In this document: piece by piece, positions 50,084 through 60,335 of the stretch | Layout: every line of letters begins with the position of its first letter | How positions within the stretch are numbered: position 1 is the first letter of the stretch | Assembly: GCF_003315345.1 (NCBI RefSeq) | Contig: NZ_QNRO01000005.1 | Coordinates: forward strand, 1-64,000 | Length of the DNA: 64,000 nucleotides | Reading direction: 5' to 3' | Source: Marinobacter pelagius | GTDB lineage: Bacteria > Pseudomonadota > Gammaproteobacteria > Pseudomonadales > Oleiphilaceae | Notes under the pieces: model-generated | Seen by the model: the letters and a program-made list of their open reading frames with translations, nothing else | Told to the model about the DNA's origin: nothing | Databases searched by the model: none | Program-made: the position numbers and the translations under genes

Positions 50084-51313
50084 ATGAGTGAAAACCTGAA
50101 TGCCATTGTCAACGCCCGGCTGCAGGGCCGCGAGGGACTGTATCAACTGATCATCGCCGATGGCCGGTTTCGCAGCATCCAGGCCCAGTCCGCACCCGCC
50201 GATGCCGGAGAGAATCAGCTGGACGCCGGCGGTAATCTGGTCACGTCACCGTTCGTGGAGCCGCACATCCACCTGGACGCGGCCATGACCGCCGGCGAGC
50301 CACGCTGGAACCAGAGCGGAACCCTGTTTGAGGGCATTGAATGCTGGTCCGAGCGCAAAGCCAGCCTGACCCGCGACGACGTGATCGGCCGGGCTGAGCA
50401 GACGCTGAAACTGTTTGCCGATCATGGTATTCAGCATGTCCGCACCCATGTGGATGTGACCGACCCCAAGCTGACAGGCCTTAAGGCCATGCTTGAAGTG
50501 CGTGAGCGCGTGGCTGAAACGGTGGATCTCCAGATCGTCGCTTTCCCGCAGGAGGGCCTCTGGTCGTTCCCCCAGGGCCGGGAATTGATGGAGGAGGCCG
50601 TGCGTCTGGGAGCCGATGTAGTTGGTGGCATTCCCCATTTCGAGTTCACCCGGGATTACGGTGTTGAATCGGTGCGTTGGCTGGTGGAGCTGGCCCACAA
50701 GCACGACCGCCTGGTCGACGTGCATTGTGACGAGATCGACGATCCCGAATCCCGCTTCCTGGAGGTTCTGGCTGCCGAAGCTCTCAGGCTCGATTATGGC
50801 TCCCGGGTCACTGCCAGCCATACCTGTGCCATGGGTTCCTATAACGACCACTACTGCAGCCGGCTGTTCCGGTTGTTGAAGAAATCCGGCCTGCGTTTCC
50901 TATCGATGCCCACAGAGAGTCTGCACCTGCAGGGGCGATTTGACGGTTACCCAAAACGGCGTGGCCTGACTCGGGTCCCTGAACTGCTCGATGCGGGCCT
51001 GAAGGTGGCGTTCGGTCAGGATTCCATCCGGGATCCCTGGTACCCGCTCGGGAACGGCAACATGTTGCGCACCCTGGACGTCGGCCTGCACGCCTGCCAC
51101 ATGCTTGGCATGGGCTGGATCGATCGGTCGCTGGAACTCATTACGGACAACGGCGCCGCAGCCCTGGATTTGAAGGAGTACGGCATCGAGGAAGGGCTGC
51201 CGGCACGCTGCGTGGTTCTTCAGGGGCGGTCCCCTTACGAGGTGTTGCTGGGGCAGTTGCCGGTTGCCGCGTCCATCCGCGATGGCCGGGTTCTGGTGAA
51301 CCGGCGGGCTTGA
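50084..51313 (+). CDS. codA: cytosine deaminase
   Basis: A 409-residue amidohydrolase that converts cytosine to uracil and ammonia. All metal-site residues of E. coli CodA have counterparts: the PHIHLDA pair of His, DVHCDEID, ASHTCAMGSYND, and the Asp in GQDSIRDPWYPLG. Length fits. Third gene of the codB-pucR-codA operon; ammonia release explains the nitrogen-type sigma-54 promoter. A strong hairpin lies 20 bases past the stop. Confidence 0.95.
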   Translation: MSENLNAIVNARLQGREGLYQLIIADGRFRSIQAQSAPADAGENQLDAGGNLVTSPFVEPHIHLDAAMTAGEPRWNQSGTLFEGIECWSERKASLTRDDVIGRAEQTLKLFADHGIQHVRTHVDVTDPKLTGLKAMLEVRERVAETVDLQIVAFPQEGLWSFPQGRELMEEAVRLGADVVGGIPHFEFTRDYGVESVRWLVELAHKHDRLVDVHCDEIDDPESRFLEVLAAEALRLDYGSRVTASHTCAMGSYNDHYCSRLFRLLKKSGLRFLSMPTESLHLQGRFDGYPKRRGLTRVPELLDAGLKVAFGQDSIRDPWYPLGNGNMLRTLDVGLHACHMLGMGWIDRSLELITDNGAAALDLKEYGIEEGLPARCVVLQGRSPYEVLLGQLPVAASIRDGRVLVNRRA

Positions 51314-51333
51314 GCCGCCTTTCAATAAAAATG

Positions 51334-51365
51334 CAGAATCCCCGGTTTGCCGGCCGGGGATTCTG
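51334..51365 (-). terminator. terminator between codA and FMN reductase
   Basis: A perfect 12-bp stem (51334-51345 with 51354-51365) with an 8-base loop. Reading the minus strand it is followed by CATTTTTATT, so it best terminates the FMN reductase gene, and it may also stop the codA transcript from the other side. Confidence 0.85.
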
Positions 51366-51382
51366 GTCGCCTATTCCCCTGT

Positions 51383-51940
51383 TCAGCGAATCGTTTTAAG
51401 GGCCCTCGCCCATTTTTCCATTTCCTCCAGCATGGCGTTGGCGGAGCCCGTGTGATGCTCGGCCGGGAGGAAACGACGCTGGTCATCCAGGCTTTCCCAG
51501 GGCATCTGGACCATCACGCCTTCCACCATCGGCATCATTTTTACCGTGGTGACCAACTGCTTGGCGACCTGGGCCGAGCGTAGACCTCCGGAAACACCGC
51601 CGTAGCTGACAAATCCGCAGGGCTTGTAGTTCCACTCGTTGTAGATGTAGTTCAGCGCGTTCATGAATGACGGCGGCGGGCAGAAATTGTATTCGGGAAT
51701 GACGAACACATACGCATCTGCCTTGCTGACGCTCGCTGACCAGGCTTTGGTGTGCTCATGTTCGTACTTCTGCATGCGAGGATGGTTGGCCTCGTCATAG
51801 ACCGGAAGGTTGAAATCTGCCAGATCCACCAGTTCGCTGGTAAATGCTCCCTGGGCATTGGCCAATGAGTCGAACCACTCGGCAATGGAGGGGCCGACCC
51901 GGCCGGGGCGTGTGCTGCAGATGATGGTTTGCAGTTTCAT
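51383..51940 (-). CDS. NADPH-dependent FMN reductase family protein
   Basis: A 185-residue flavodoxin-like reductase. Family motifs are ICSTRPGRVGPSIAEW (phosphate loop, residues 6-21), PEYNFCPPPSFMNALNYIYNEW (about 92-113; PEYNF core) and FVSYGGVSGGLR. It probably reduces FMN, quinones or azo compounds with NAD(P)H. It is monocistronic and convergent with codA; the 253 bases beyond its start hold the promoter region shared with panE, in which I see no clear motif. Confidence 0.9.
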   Translation of the reverse strand: MKLQTIICSTRPGRVGPSIAEWFDSLANAQGAFTSELVDLADFNLPVYDEANHPRMQKYEHEHTKAWSASVSKADAYVFVIPEYNFCPPPSFMNALNYIYNEWNYKPCGFVSYGGVSGGLRSAQVAKQLVTTVKMMPMVEGVMVQMPWESLDDQRRFLPAEHHTGSANAMLEEMEKWARALKTIR

Positions 51941-52193
51941 GGAAGGACCTCGGATAGTGGATTCTCAGCCGTAGTGGGCCGGCCAGAGAATCTGTTTAAC
52001 AAATCTTGATTGAAAACAGAGAGTAAAGTGCGCGAACCCGAAAAGATAACGGAGGATTCAGCAGGATTTCATCAAATATTCTGAGCGTCTCGGTGCGCTC
52101 AGGTAGTGATCCTGCGGGTCAGCGGGTTTGCCTCACATTCCCCGACGTTGTCCATGGTAAAATGCCGCTTTCCATGCAGCAGGAAATTACTCC

Positions 52194-53144
52194 ATGACCC
52201 TCAAAGTGTTGATGATCGGTGCCGGCGGGATCGGCGCCTATTACGCAGCCCGGCTCGCCAGGGCCGGCCATGACGTGGTGCTTACGGCCAGGGGGGATCA
52301 CCTGACAGCGCTGCAAAGCCAGGGGCTTCAGGTGGATTACGAGGGTGAGAAGCTGGACTGCCGGTTGCCGGCGGTCGACCACGCGGCACTGGTTCAGGAT
52401 TATCGGCCGGACGATTTTGATCTGGTTGCAGTTGCCCTCAAATCAACCGCAACCGGTCCGGTAATGGACGAACTCGGGGACTGGCTTGGAACCGGCTCCG
52501 TCCCGGTGTTATCCCTGCAGAACGGCGTGGACAATGAGCCGCTGATTGCGGATGTGATCGGGGAGAATCGGGTGCTGGGCGGCCTGGCCGTGCGCATTGG
52601 TGGCCACATCATCGGGCCCGGTAAGGTGTTCGCCGAAGGCGTGGCACAGATCGTTATGGGGGCCTGGCCGCAAACAGATGGTCCGGACGATACCCGGCTG
52701 CCGCTGCTCAAGCGCCTGGAAAAAGCCTTCAACGAAGCGGGCATTCCCACCACGGTCACTGACAACATCCGTTACGAACTCTGGCGCAAGCTGGTCATCA
52801 ACAATGGAGTCAATCCACTCTCGGCCCTGACCAGCCTGGATACCCGCAGCCTCACTCACCATCCCGAGTTCAGCAAGATTGTCTACGGCATGATGGCGGA
52901 AACGGTGGAAGCGTCGAAGGCGGATGGGGTAAACCTTGGTCAGCAGGATCTGGACGAGATGTTTGATCTGATCAGCAACTTCAACGCCATCAAGACCTCC
53001 ATGCTGGTGGACAAGGAAAAGGGCCGGCCACTGGAACTGGACAGCATCGCCGGGGCGGTGCTCAGGCGATGCAGTCAGCTCGGCGTGGCAGCACCCCATA
53101 CCTTTACGGTAAATGCCTTGTTGAAGCACCAGGAAGGGCAGTGA
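52194..53144 (+). CDS. panE: 2-dehydropantoate 2-reductase family protein
   Basis: A 316-residue NADPH-dependent ketopantoate reductase (ApbA/PanE). The nucleotide-binding motif IGAGGIGAYYAARLARAGHDV is at residues 7-27 (GAGGIG core), the catalytic Lys is in LWRKLVINNGVNPLSAL, and the C-terminal helix domain contains TSMLVDKEKGRPLELDSI. It makes pantoate for coenzyme A, though many organisms carry extra PanE-like paralogues for other 2-oxo acids. It is monocistronic, convergent with the RND pump gene; a strong hairpin separates the two. Confidence 0.88.
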   Translation: MTLKVLMIGAGGIGAYYAARLARAGHDVVLTARGDHLTALQSQGLQVDYEGEKLDCRLPAVDHAALVQDYRPDDFDLVAVALKSTATGPVMDELGDWLGTGSVPVLSLQNGVDNEPLIADVIGENRVLGGLAVRIGGHIIGPGKVFAEGVAQIVMGAWPQTDGPDDTRLPLLKRLEKAFNEAGIPTTVTDNIRYELWRKLVINNGVNPLSALTSLDTRSLTHHPEFSKIVYGMMAETVEASKADGVNLGQQDLDEMFDLISNFNAIKTSMLVDKEKGRPLELDSIAGAVLRRCSQLGVAAPHTFTVNALLKHQEGQ

Positions 53145-53149
53145 GAATC

Positions 53150-53175
53150 CGTGGTCACCGGAGTCGGTGACCACG
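53150..53175. terminator. symmetrical hairpin between convergent genes
   Basis: An 11-bp perfect stem (53150-53160 with 53165-53175) with a GAGT loop, 6 bases after panE and 15 bases before the end of the RND gene. There is no T-run on either side, so it is a weak or bidirectional terminator, or a message-stabilising hairpin. Confidence 0.55.
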
Positions 53176-53189
53176 ATCTGGGGCTGGTG

Positions 53190-56100
53190 TTACTCGCCCG
53201 TCTTTCCCTTATTACCGGTCAGCCCGGCTACCACCACATAGAATAGCGGCACGAAGAAGATGGCCAGGAACGTCGCCGCGAGGGTGCCTCCCACTACGGC
53301 GGTCCCGATGGCGTGCTGGCTGGCACTGCTGGCACCGCTGGCGATCGCCATGGGCAGGACCCCGAACACGAAGGCCAGCGAGGTCATGATGATCGGACGC
53401 AGCCGCAGTCGTGCTGCTTCTGCGGTGGCCTGCAGCAGCGGTTTGCCTTCCTCTTCATAGAGTTGGCGAGCGAACTCCACGATCAGGATGGCGTTCTTGG
53501 AGGCCAGACCCATGGTGGTGAGCATGCCCACCTGGAAGAAAACGTCGTTGGACAAGCCCCGCGCCATGGTGGCCAGTACCGCTCCGAGCACGCCCAGTGG
53601 CACCAGCATGATGACCGCAAACGGGATTGACCAGCTCTCGTACAGAGCCGCCAGGCACAGGAATACCACCAGAATCGACAACAGGTAGAGCATCATGGCC
53701 TGGTTGCCCGCCTGTTTTTCTTCAAACGAGAGACCGGTGTACTCCAGGCCCAGCCCCGGCGGGAGATCGCGGGCGATACGCTCCAGCGTCGCCATGGCAT
53801 CGCCTGTGCTGTATCCCGGGGCCGGGCTGCCCTGGATCTGCACGGCAGGCACGCCCTGGTAACGCTGCAGGCGCGGAGAACCATACACCCATTCACCGGT
53901 GGCAAAGGCCGCAAAGGGCACCATCTCGCCCTGGGCGTTGCGTACAAACCACTTGTCGAAGTCTTCCGGCGCCAGCCGGGATTCCTGCTGCCCCTGGACA
54001 TAGACTTTCTTCACCCGGCCATTGTGCAGGAAGTCGTTGACGTAACTGGACCCCCAGGCCGCTGACATGGTGGCGTTGATGTCGGCAATGGACACTTGCA
54101 GTAACCGGGCCTTTTCGTCGTCGATCAGTACCTGGTACTGGGGCTCGTCCGGCAGGCCGTTATGACGCACCATGGTCAGCTCCGGTGCAGCATTGGCCCT
54201 GGCGAGGAACTCGCCCATACCCGCCATCAACCCCTGGTGGCCGATGGCGCCATTGTCTTTCAGGTAGAGATCGAAACCGCTGGCGTTGCCCAGCTCCAGA
54301 ATGGCCGGAGGCACGATCGGGAATACGATTGCGTCCTTGATCCCGGCGAACCGACCGCCGGCCCGGCCGGCCAGCGCAAAGACGCTCCGGGCAAAGGTTT
54401 CCCGGTCGGCAAAGGGTTTGAGATCGACAAACAGAATCCCGGAGTTCTGGCCGCGGCCGGCGAAGTTGAAGCCCCGCACAGACATCACGCTCTTGACCAC
54501 GTCGGATTCTTCTTCAAGCAGGTAATTCCCGGCTTCCGCCAGCACGGCTTCGGTACGCTCGGCGGTGGCGTTGGCGGGCAATTGCACCATGACAATCATC
54601 ACGCCCTGATCTTCATCCGGCAGGAACGCGGTGGGGAGCCCTTTGAACAGGAAAGCCACACCGACAACCAGCAGAAGGTACAAGCCCATAAAGCGCCCTT
54701 TGCGCTTGATAAGGTAACTGACGCTGGATTTGTAACGGTCTGCATTGCGGTCAAAGGTACGGTTGAACCAGCCGAAAAAGCCTTTTTTGGCGTGCTGGTT
54801 CCCAGGCTTCAGCAGGGTGGCGCAAAGAGCCGGGGTGAAGATAAAAGCGATCAGCACAGAGAATGACATGGCCGAGATGATGGTGATTGAGAACTGTCTG
54901 TAGATCACCCCGGTAGAGCCGCCGAAGAATGCCATGGGCAGGAATACCGCTGAAATCACCAGGCCGATACCCAGCAGGGCGCCTGAAATCTGGTCCATGG
55001 ATTTCCTGGCCGCCTCTTTGGGGGACAGACCTTCTTCTTCCATCAAGCGTTCAACGTTCTCCACCACTACGATGGCGTCGTCTACCAGCAGGCCGATAGC
55101 CAGCACCATGGCGAACATCGTCATGACATTGATCGTGAACCCGAAAGCGTACAGCACGCCAAAGGTCGCAAGCAGAACCACCGGCACCGCGAGTGTGGGG
55201 ATGATCGTGGCCCGCCAGCTCTGGAGGAACAGGAACATCACCAGGAACACCAGAACCACGGCTTCGGCCAGGGTCTTGGCCACCGTCTCGATGGACGCGG
55301 AGACCACCGGCGTGGTGTCGTACGGCAGAACAATCTCTATACCTTCAGGCAGGAAGCGCTCCAGCTCGGCCAGGGTTTCTTTCACCCGTGCGGCCGTTTC
55401 CAGCTGGTTGGCGCCGGTCGCCAGGCGCAGCGCCATACCGGCCGCTGGCGCGCCATTGTATTTACCGGTGATGGCGTAGTTTTCGTTGCCCAGATTCACC
55501 TCGGCCACATCGGCCAGGCGCACCTGTGAACCATCCGGTTTCACTTTCAGCAGGATGTTCTCGAATTCTGCGGCGGTTTTCATGCGCTGTTTGCCAATCA
55601 CCGTGGCCTGCAGCTGAACACCCTCCGCCGTGGGCAGCCCGCCAAGCTGGCCCACTGACACCTGGACGTTCTGGGCCCGCACCGCGTTGATCACATCCTG
55701 TGGGGTCAGCTGGAAACTGTTCAGTTTTTCCGGATCAAGCCAGATGCGCATGGCGTACTGGGAACCGAACAGCAGGAAGTCACCCACACCCTGGGTGCGG
55801 GCAATCGGGTCCTGGATGTTAGAGACGATGTAATCGGCCAGGTCGCCCTGGGTGTACTTGCCATCCGGGCTGGTCAGCGCAAACACCGTGAAAAAGTTCA
55901 CCTTGTACTTGGACACCCGGATACCCTGGCGTTGCACTTCCTCCGGTAACAGTGGGTTAGCCAGCTGCAGTTTGTTCTGAACTTGCACCTGGGCAATGTC
56001 CGGGTCGGTGCCCTGTACGAAGGTGGCAATGATGGTCATGCTGCCGTCCGAGTTGCTCTCGGAGGAGATGTAGCGCAACCCATCAAGGCCGTTGAGCTGT

Positions 56101-56300
56101 TGCTCGATGACCTGTACCACGGTGTCCTGCACAGTCTGTGCCGAAGCGCCGGGATAGACCACAGAGAGTGCGATGGCCGGCGGGGCCACGTCCGGAAACT
56201 GGTTGATGGCCAGGTTCTTCACCGCCAGGCCGCCACCAAGCATCAGCATCAGCGCGATGACCCAGGCAAAGATAGGCCGTTCGATAAAAAATCGGGGCAT
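53190..56300 (-). CDS. RND multidrug efflux permease, AcrB/MexB-like
   Basis: A 1036-residue hydrophobe/amphiphile efflux pump of the HAE1 RND family. Two halves of six membrane helices flank large periplasmic loops. The proton-relay Asp pair is in [19 protein letters not shown], and later landmarks include [15 protein letters not shown] and [19 protein letters not shown]. It trimerises in the inner membrane and works with the adaptor encoded 12 bases upstream. No TolC/OprM-type gene is in this operon, so an outer-membrane channel must come from elsewhere. Substrates are not predictable. Confidence 0.95.
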   Translation of the reverse strand: MPRFFIERPIFAWVIALMLMLGGGLAVKNLAINQFPDVAPPAIALSVVYPGASAQTVQDTVVQVIEQQLNGLDGLRYISSESNSDGSMTIIATFVQGTDPDIAQVQVQNKLQLANPLLPEEVQRQGIRVSKYKVNFFTVFALTSPDGKYTQGDLADYIVSNIQDPIARTQGVGDFLLFGSQYAMRIWLDPEKLNSFQLTPQDVINAVRAQNVQVSVGQLGGLPTAEGVQLQATVIGKQRMKTAAEFENILLKVKPDGSQVRLADVAEVNLGNENYAITGKYNGAPAAGMALRLATGANQLETAARVKETLAELERFLPEGIEIVLPYDTTPVVSASIETVAKTLAEAVVLVFLVMFLFLQSWRATIIPTLAVPVVLLATFGVLYAFGFTINVMTMFAMVLAIGLLVDDAIVVVENVERLMEEEGLSPKEAARKSMDQISGALLGIGLVISAVFLPMAFFGGSTGVIYRQFSITIISAMSFSVLIAFIFTPALCATLLKPGNQHAKKGFFGWFNRTFDRNADRYKSSVSYLIKRKGRFMGLYLLLVVGVAFLFKGLPTAFLPDEDQGVMIVMVQLPANATAERTEAVLAEAGNYLLEEESDVVKSVMSVRGFNFAGRGQNSGILFVDLKPFADRETFARSVFALAGRAGGRFAGIKDAIVFPIVPPAILELGNASGFDLYLKDNGAIGHQGLMAGMGEFLARANAAPELTMVRHNGLPDEPQYQVLIDDEKARLLQVSIADINATMSAAWGSSYVNDFLHNGRVKKVYVQGQQESRLAPEDFDKWFVRNAQGEMVPFAAFATGEWVYGSPRLQRYQGVPAVQIQGSPAPGYSTGDAMATLERIARDLPPGLGLEYTGLSFEEKQAGNQAMMLYLLSILVVFLCLAALYESWSIPFAVIMLVPLGVLGAVLATMARGLSNDVFFQVGMLTTMGLASKNAILIVEFARQLYEEEGKPLLQATAEAARLRLRPIIMTSLAFVFGVLPMAIASGASSASQHAIGTAVVGGTLAATFLAIFFVPLFYVVVAGLTGNKGKTGE

Positions 56301-56312
56301 GCTGGGAACTCC

Positions 56313-57461
56313 TTATTCGGTCCGGGGTGTCAGATCAGGACGCAGGTCGACATTGGTTGCCGGGGCGGCCTGCACGGGAATGCCCGGTGCCAGGCGCTGA
56401 ACGCCTTCGGTCACAATTTTTTCGCCGGCCTCCAGGCCAGCGTTGACTAACCAGGTGTTGCCTACCGTGCGGGCGGTCTCCAGGGCACGGCGACTGACGG
56501 TGTTGTCCTCGGTCACGACCCAGACCGTGGGGACGCCCCGCGTGTCACGGGTCACGGCCTGCTGGGGAATCAGGATGGCATCCGGTCGCGTGCCTTCTTC
56601 CACCACAGCACGGACAAACATGCCCGGGAGCAGCTTGCCATCAGGATTGGGGAATTCTGCACGCAAGGTAACCGAGCCGGTGCCTTCGTCCACCATCACC
56701 TCGGAAAACTTCAGGACGCCTGCAAGGGGATAACGCTCGCCATTTTCCAGTACCAGGGAAACCCGGACATCGTCGTTTTCATTCGCCTCGATCAGACCGC
56801 TTTCGATGGCTTTCTGGAGATCCAGCAGTCTGGTGACCGGCTGGACAATGTCGACGTAGATCGGATCCAGTTGGGTAATGGTGGCCATTTCATCCTGCTG
56901 GCCATTGGTGACGAGAGCCCCTTCGCTGACCCGGGAGCGGCTGATTTTGCCACCGATGGGGGCCTTCACCGAGGTGTAGGCAAGATTGATCTGTGCAGCC
57001 TGGTACTCTGCCTCTGCACTGCGGCGGGCTGCCAGAGCATCATCATACTGCTGGCGGCTGATGGAACGGCTGCCCACCAGATTCTCGTAGCGCTGGGCCA
57101 GATTGCGGGCATTCACCAGAGCCGCTTCGGCCCGGGCCAGGGCGGCCAGGTAGGGCGCATCATCGATCTGGTAAAGCACTTCGCCCTCTGCCACAACACT
57201 GCCCTCGGTAAACAGCCGTTCCTCGATAATGCCGTTCACCTGCGGGCGAACCTCGGCAACACGCCAGGCCCGTGTTCGGCCCGGGAGTTCCGACGTCAGC
57301 GTCAGGGGTTGTTCGGTGACCTCGTAGACTCCGACCTGGGGTGGCGGGCGCTGGCCCTGATCCACGCTGTTCGGGTCACTGCATCCGGCCAGTATCATCG
57401 GCAGGGTTAATAAGACTGCAAGAAGCCGCGCGAGCCTCTGCCGTTCAAGGGTAAGGTGCAT
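56313..57461 (-). CDS. RND efflux adaptor lipoprotein, AcrA/MexA-like
   Basis: A 382-residue periplasmic adaptor, made as a lipoprotein: the signal ends with the lipobox ILAGC (Cys27). I start at MHLTLERQRL (57461); the longer frame adds a non-signal leader. It has the usual barrel-sandwich and alpha-hairpin arrangement (EVRPQVNGIIEERLFTEGSVV, then a hairpin around 85-145), followed by beta domains. It precedes the pump gene by 12 bases in a two-gene operon. The IclR gene is divergent, but RND pumps are usually TetR-controlled, so regulation by IclR is uncertain. Confidence 0.93.
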   Translation of the reverse strand: MHLTLERQRLARLLAVLLTLPMILAGCSDPNSVDQGQRPPPQVGVYEVTEQPLTLTSELPGRTRAWRVAEVRPQVNGIIEERLFTEGSVVAEGEVLYQIDDAPYLAALARAEAALVNARNLAQRYENLVGSRSISRQQYDDALAARRSAEAEYQAAQINLAYTSVKAPIGGKISRSRVSEGALVTNGQQDEMATITQLDPIYVDIVQPVTRLLDLQKAIESGLIEANENDDVRVSLVLENGERYPLAGVLKFSEVMVDEGTGSVTLRAEFPNPDGKLLPGMFVRAVVEEGTRPDAILIPQQAVTRDTRGVPTVWVVTEDNTVSRRALETARTVGNTWLVNAGLEAGEKIVTEGVQRLAPGIPVQAAPATNVDLRPDLTPRTE

Positions 57462-57573
57462 CCGATATCTCCGTATGTGCTGGTGAGGATGTACTGCAAT
57501 GCGGGATAACAACCGTATTGCGATACACCCGTTAATATCGGATTCTACTGCGGATTGCGGGTAGCGCGGCGGG

Positions 57574-57602
57574 TTGACAGGGACGTCCCGGGGCTCCGTA
57601 AT
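57574..57602 (+). promoter_or_regulatory. possible sigma-70 promoter of the IclR gene
   Basis: A perfect -35 box TTGACA (57574-57579), a 17-base spacer and a CGTAAT -10 box (57597-57602, four of six consensus bases). Transcription would start near 57609, about 29 bases before the ATG. Confidence 0.5.
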
Positions 57603-57637
57603 ACCTCCACATGTGAAACCATCCGGAAGCTGCGCCG

Positions 57638-58402
57638 ATGATGTCAGAACAGGATCAGAACCCCGAACCCAGGCACGGGGGGATTCAGGTAATCGCCCGC
57701 GCGGCGGCGATCATGAGGGTGTTGGGTACCCATCCCGATGGCCTGAGCTTGGGTGAATTAGCCAGGGAATTGTCGCTGCCCCGGTCCACGGTCCAGCGCA
57801 TTATCGCGGCGCTGGAAACGGAAGGTTTTGCGGAGCACGCCAGAAGCGGTTACCGGCTGGGGCCGGAACTGGGTCGTTTGCTCTACCATACCCAGGTTGA
57901 CGTGATATCCGTGGCCCGACCATTGCTGGATGAATTGAGCCAGAGCCTGGACGAAACCGTTGTGTTCTGTACCGCAGAACGGGAACGGGTACTGGTAATC
58001 GACAGGGTGGTTGCCGAGCGGGAACTTCGGGTGGTCCCGCCCATGGGCACGATTCGCGTACCGTTTCATTCCACGGCGCCGGGCAAGGCGCTGATGGCTA
58101 ACATGGACGACCAGAGAGTTGGTGCACTGCTGGATCTGGCGGAGGCCGAGACCTCAGAAAAGACGGTGGACCGGCAAGGTCTCCTGCGGGAAATTCAGAC
58201 CGTGCGCCGAACCGGCGTGGCGGAGGAAATGGAGGAGTACCGCGAAGGCATCACAGCCTTCGCGGTGGCACTGGAAACCTACCTGGGCCACTTCGCCGTG
58301 GCGGTGGTGGTCCCGACTTTCCGGGCCCGGCATCACCGCAAGGAATATGTTCAGCCTCTCAAGGACTTCAAATCCCGTCTTGAAGCCAAACTCGGCGCCT
58401 GA
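57638..58402 (+). CDS. IclR family transcriptional regulator
   Basis: A 254-residue IclR-type regulator. The N-terminal winged helix (about 12-75) has LGELARELSLPRSTVQRIIAALETEG (SLPRSTVQRI recognition region). The IclR effector domain follows (VPFHSTAPGKALMAN and EYREGITAFAVAL). An ATGATG pair makes the first or second Met equally possible. It diverges from the RND adaptor gene and is convergent with a small membrane-protein gene that starts beyond it. IclR proteins mostly control catabolic operons; the target here is not evident. Confidence 0.92.
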   Translation: MMSEQDQNPEPRHGGIQVIARAAAIMRVLGTHPDGLSLGELARELSLPRSTVQRIIAALETEGFAEHARSGYRLGPELGRLLYHTQVDVISVARPLLDELSQSLDETVVFCTAERERVLVIDRVVAERELRVVPPMGTIRVPFHSTAPGKALMANMDDQRVGALLDLAEAETSEKTVDRQGLLREIQTVRRTGVAEEMEEYREGITAFAVALETYLGHFAVAVVVPTFRARHHRKEYVQPLKDFKSRLEAKLGA

Positions 58403-58404
58403 TC

Positions 58405-58737
58405 CTATTCGGTGCCGTAACGGTCCTCGGACCAGTCCATCAGGCTGCGCTTCTGCAGTTGCGTCAGCAGGCTGTTGATGCCGGCGAGCATCAGGAACAC
58501 GAAAATGCCGAAAGGCACCAGGCCGTGAACCTCGGGGTTCGGCGCGGCGACGGCGGGCACCAGGATCAGGCCGATGCCGTTACGCAGCAGCCGGATGCCG
58601 AGGATGCTGTAGTGGAATCCCGGCTGAAGGGTGTTGGCCGGTCCTGTCAGAGTGCGTCCCAGCACAGGTAACAGGTGTACGGTGTTCAGCAGTAGAATGA
58701 TAAAGATAAGTGTCTGGGCTATCTGCAAAAATGTCAT
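58405..58737 (-). CDS. small membrane protein of unknown function
   Basis: A 110-residue protein with three hydrophobic segments (about 5-25, 50-65, 73-90) and a charged C-terminal tail (QKRSLMDWSEDRYGTE). It looks like an inner-membrane protein with no recognisable family. Its stop is two bases from the end of the convergent IclR gene. A hairpin with A-rich and T-rich flanks lies just upstream, separating it from the alginate-side genes. Coding is supported by normal composition and an ATG start; function is unknown. Confidence 0.65.
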   Translation of the reverse strand: MTFLQIAQTLIFIILLLNTVHLLPVLGRTLTGPANTLQPGFHYSILGIRLLRNGIGLILVPAVAAPNPEVHGLVPFGIFVFLMLAGINSLLTQLQKRSLMDWSEDRYGTE

Positions 58738-58769
58738 GATACTGGATGAAAAGGTAAGAATATCGGGTC

Positions 58770-58807
58770 AAAAAACGGTCGGAATTATCGCCGATTGGCG
58801 CTTTTTT
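58770..58807. terminator. bidirectional A/T-flanked terminator
   Basis: AAAAAACG (58770-58777) on one side and CGCTTTTTT (58799-58807) on the other flank short inner pairings, including TCGG with CCGA. Read on the minus strand it would end the alginate-side operon after the phosphomannomutase. A separate GC-rich inverted repeat (58830-58837/58869-58876) lies closer to that gene. Confidence 0.5.
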
Positions 58808-58886
58808 ATCCAGTGTCTCGCGATCCTGGCCCTGGCCGGTGGAGGTGCCCTGGCGCCCCGCTTGCGAGGGCCAGGGTGGCCCCGGG

Positions 58887-60275
58887 TCAGATGGCGATGC
58901 TGATCTGTGAATCCTTCTGGGCCTCGCCATCGAGCTCGTCGATGTCATCGAGCAGGGATCGGGTAAAGCACTTCATCAGTTCGATATCACCCCGGCTCTC
59001 CACGTTCAGCCGGATCACCGGTTCGGTGTTCGACATCCTCAGATTGAAGCGCCAGCGCTGGAACTCCATGCTCAGGCCATCGATGTGCGTGACCGACAGG
59101 GCCTCCTCCAGATATCGGCGCTCGATGCCCTGGAGGATGTGTTCCGGGTCTTTCACGGTCCGGTTGATTTCACCGCTGGCAGGGAAGGCCTCGATCCGGG
59201 CGTCGATCAATGACGACAGCGCTATCCCGGATTGGCACAGCCGCTCGGCCACCAGCAACCACGGGATCATGCCGCTGTCACAATAGGCGAAGTCCCGGAA
59301 ATAATGATGGGCGCTCATCTCGCCACCGTAGATGGCGTCCTCGTCCCGCATCCGCTGCTTGATGAAGGCATGGCCGGTCTTGCTTTCAATGGGCTCGCCG
59401 CCGGCTTCCTGTACCAGTTCGCGGGTATTCCAGGTCAGGCGCGGGTCATGGATCACCTTGCCACCGCCGGTCTTGCACAGGAACTGGTCTGCCAGCAGCC
59501 CGACAATGTAATAGCCCTCGATGAACCGGCCCTTCTCGTCGAAGAAGAAGCAGCGGTCAAAGTCTCCGTCCCAGGCGATGCCCATGGCGGCATTGCTGGC
59601 AGTGACCGCCACGGATGTGGGCGTCCGGTTTTCCGGTAGCAGCGGATTGGGAACGCCGTTGGGAAAGTTGCCGTCGGGTGTATGGTGAACCCGATGGAAC
59701 TCGAACGGCAGATACGGTTCGAGGGCATCGATCACCTCGCCGGCACCGCCGTTGCCCGGATTCACCACGATGCTCAGGGGCGTCAGGGTATCCCGGTCGA
59801 TGTAGCCCAGAAGGTGCTCGATATAGGGCTTCATGGCATCGATCTGAAAAAACTCGCCTGGCTGGCGGGCATTGCCCAGGGGTTCCCGGCAACCCTCCCG
59901 GATGGCGAGCAGGCCGTTGGTGGAACTGATCGGGCGGGCGTCCGGGCCGACCATCTTCATGCCGTTGTAGTCCCTGGGGTTGTGGCTGGCGGTTACCATG
60001 ATGCCGCCATCCATGCCGAAATGGCTGGTTGCGAAATACACCTGCTCGGTGCCGCACTGGCCGATATCGAACACATTGGCACCGGCCGTGCGTAGTCCTT
60101 CGCTGAGTGCTGCCGCAATCTCGGGGCTGGACAGCCGGATATCGTAGCCGACGATCACCTTGCGGGCGCCGGTGACCTCCACATAGGACTGGCCGATGCG
60201 CTCGGCCAGTTCGGGATTGAGTTGTTCCGGTACCTTGCCCCGAATGTCATAGGCTTTAAAGCAGTCAAGATCCAT
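58887..60275 (-). CDS. cpsG: phosphomannomutase, CpsG/ManB type
   Basis: A 462-residue phosphohexomutase. The catalytic Ser97 is in VTASHNP, the metal loop DGDFDR follows in the second third, and the sugar-binding loop GEMSAHHYF with the CDSGMIPWL segment is that of CpsG/ManB rather than a phosphoglucomutase. It interconverts mannose-6- and mannose-1-phosphate for GDP-mannose. It follows algA by 60 bases in the same direction and thus supplies AlgA. An intercistronic inverted repeat is visible in that gap. Confidence 0.93.
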   Translation of the reverse strand: MDLDCFKAYDIRGKVPEQLNPELAERIGQSYVEVTGARKVIVGYDIRLSSPEIAAALSEGLRTAGANVFDIGQCGTEQVYFATSHFGMDGGIMVTASHNPRDYNGMKMVGPDARPISSTNGLLAIREGCREPLGNARQPGEFFQIDAMKPYIEHLLGYIDRDTLTPLSIVVNPGNGGAGEVIDALEPYLPFEFHRVHHTPDGNFPNGVPNPLLPENRTPTSVAVTASNAAMGIAWDGDFDRCFFFDEKGRFIEGYYIVGLLADQFLCKTGGGKVIHDPRLTWNTRELVQEAGGEPIESKTGHAFIKQRMRDEDAIYGGEMSAHHYFRDFAYCDSGMIPWLLVAERLCQSGIALSSLIDARIEAFPASGEINRTVKDPEHILQGIERRYLEEALSVTHIDGLSMEFQRWRFNLRMSNTEPVIRLNVESRGDIELMKCFTRSLLDDIDELDGEAQKDSQISIAI

Positions 60276-60335
60276 GGTCAGTCTCCTCTGAATCGCTGGG
60301 AAACAGGCCCGTACCCCGGAGGGCGGGCCCTGGTT

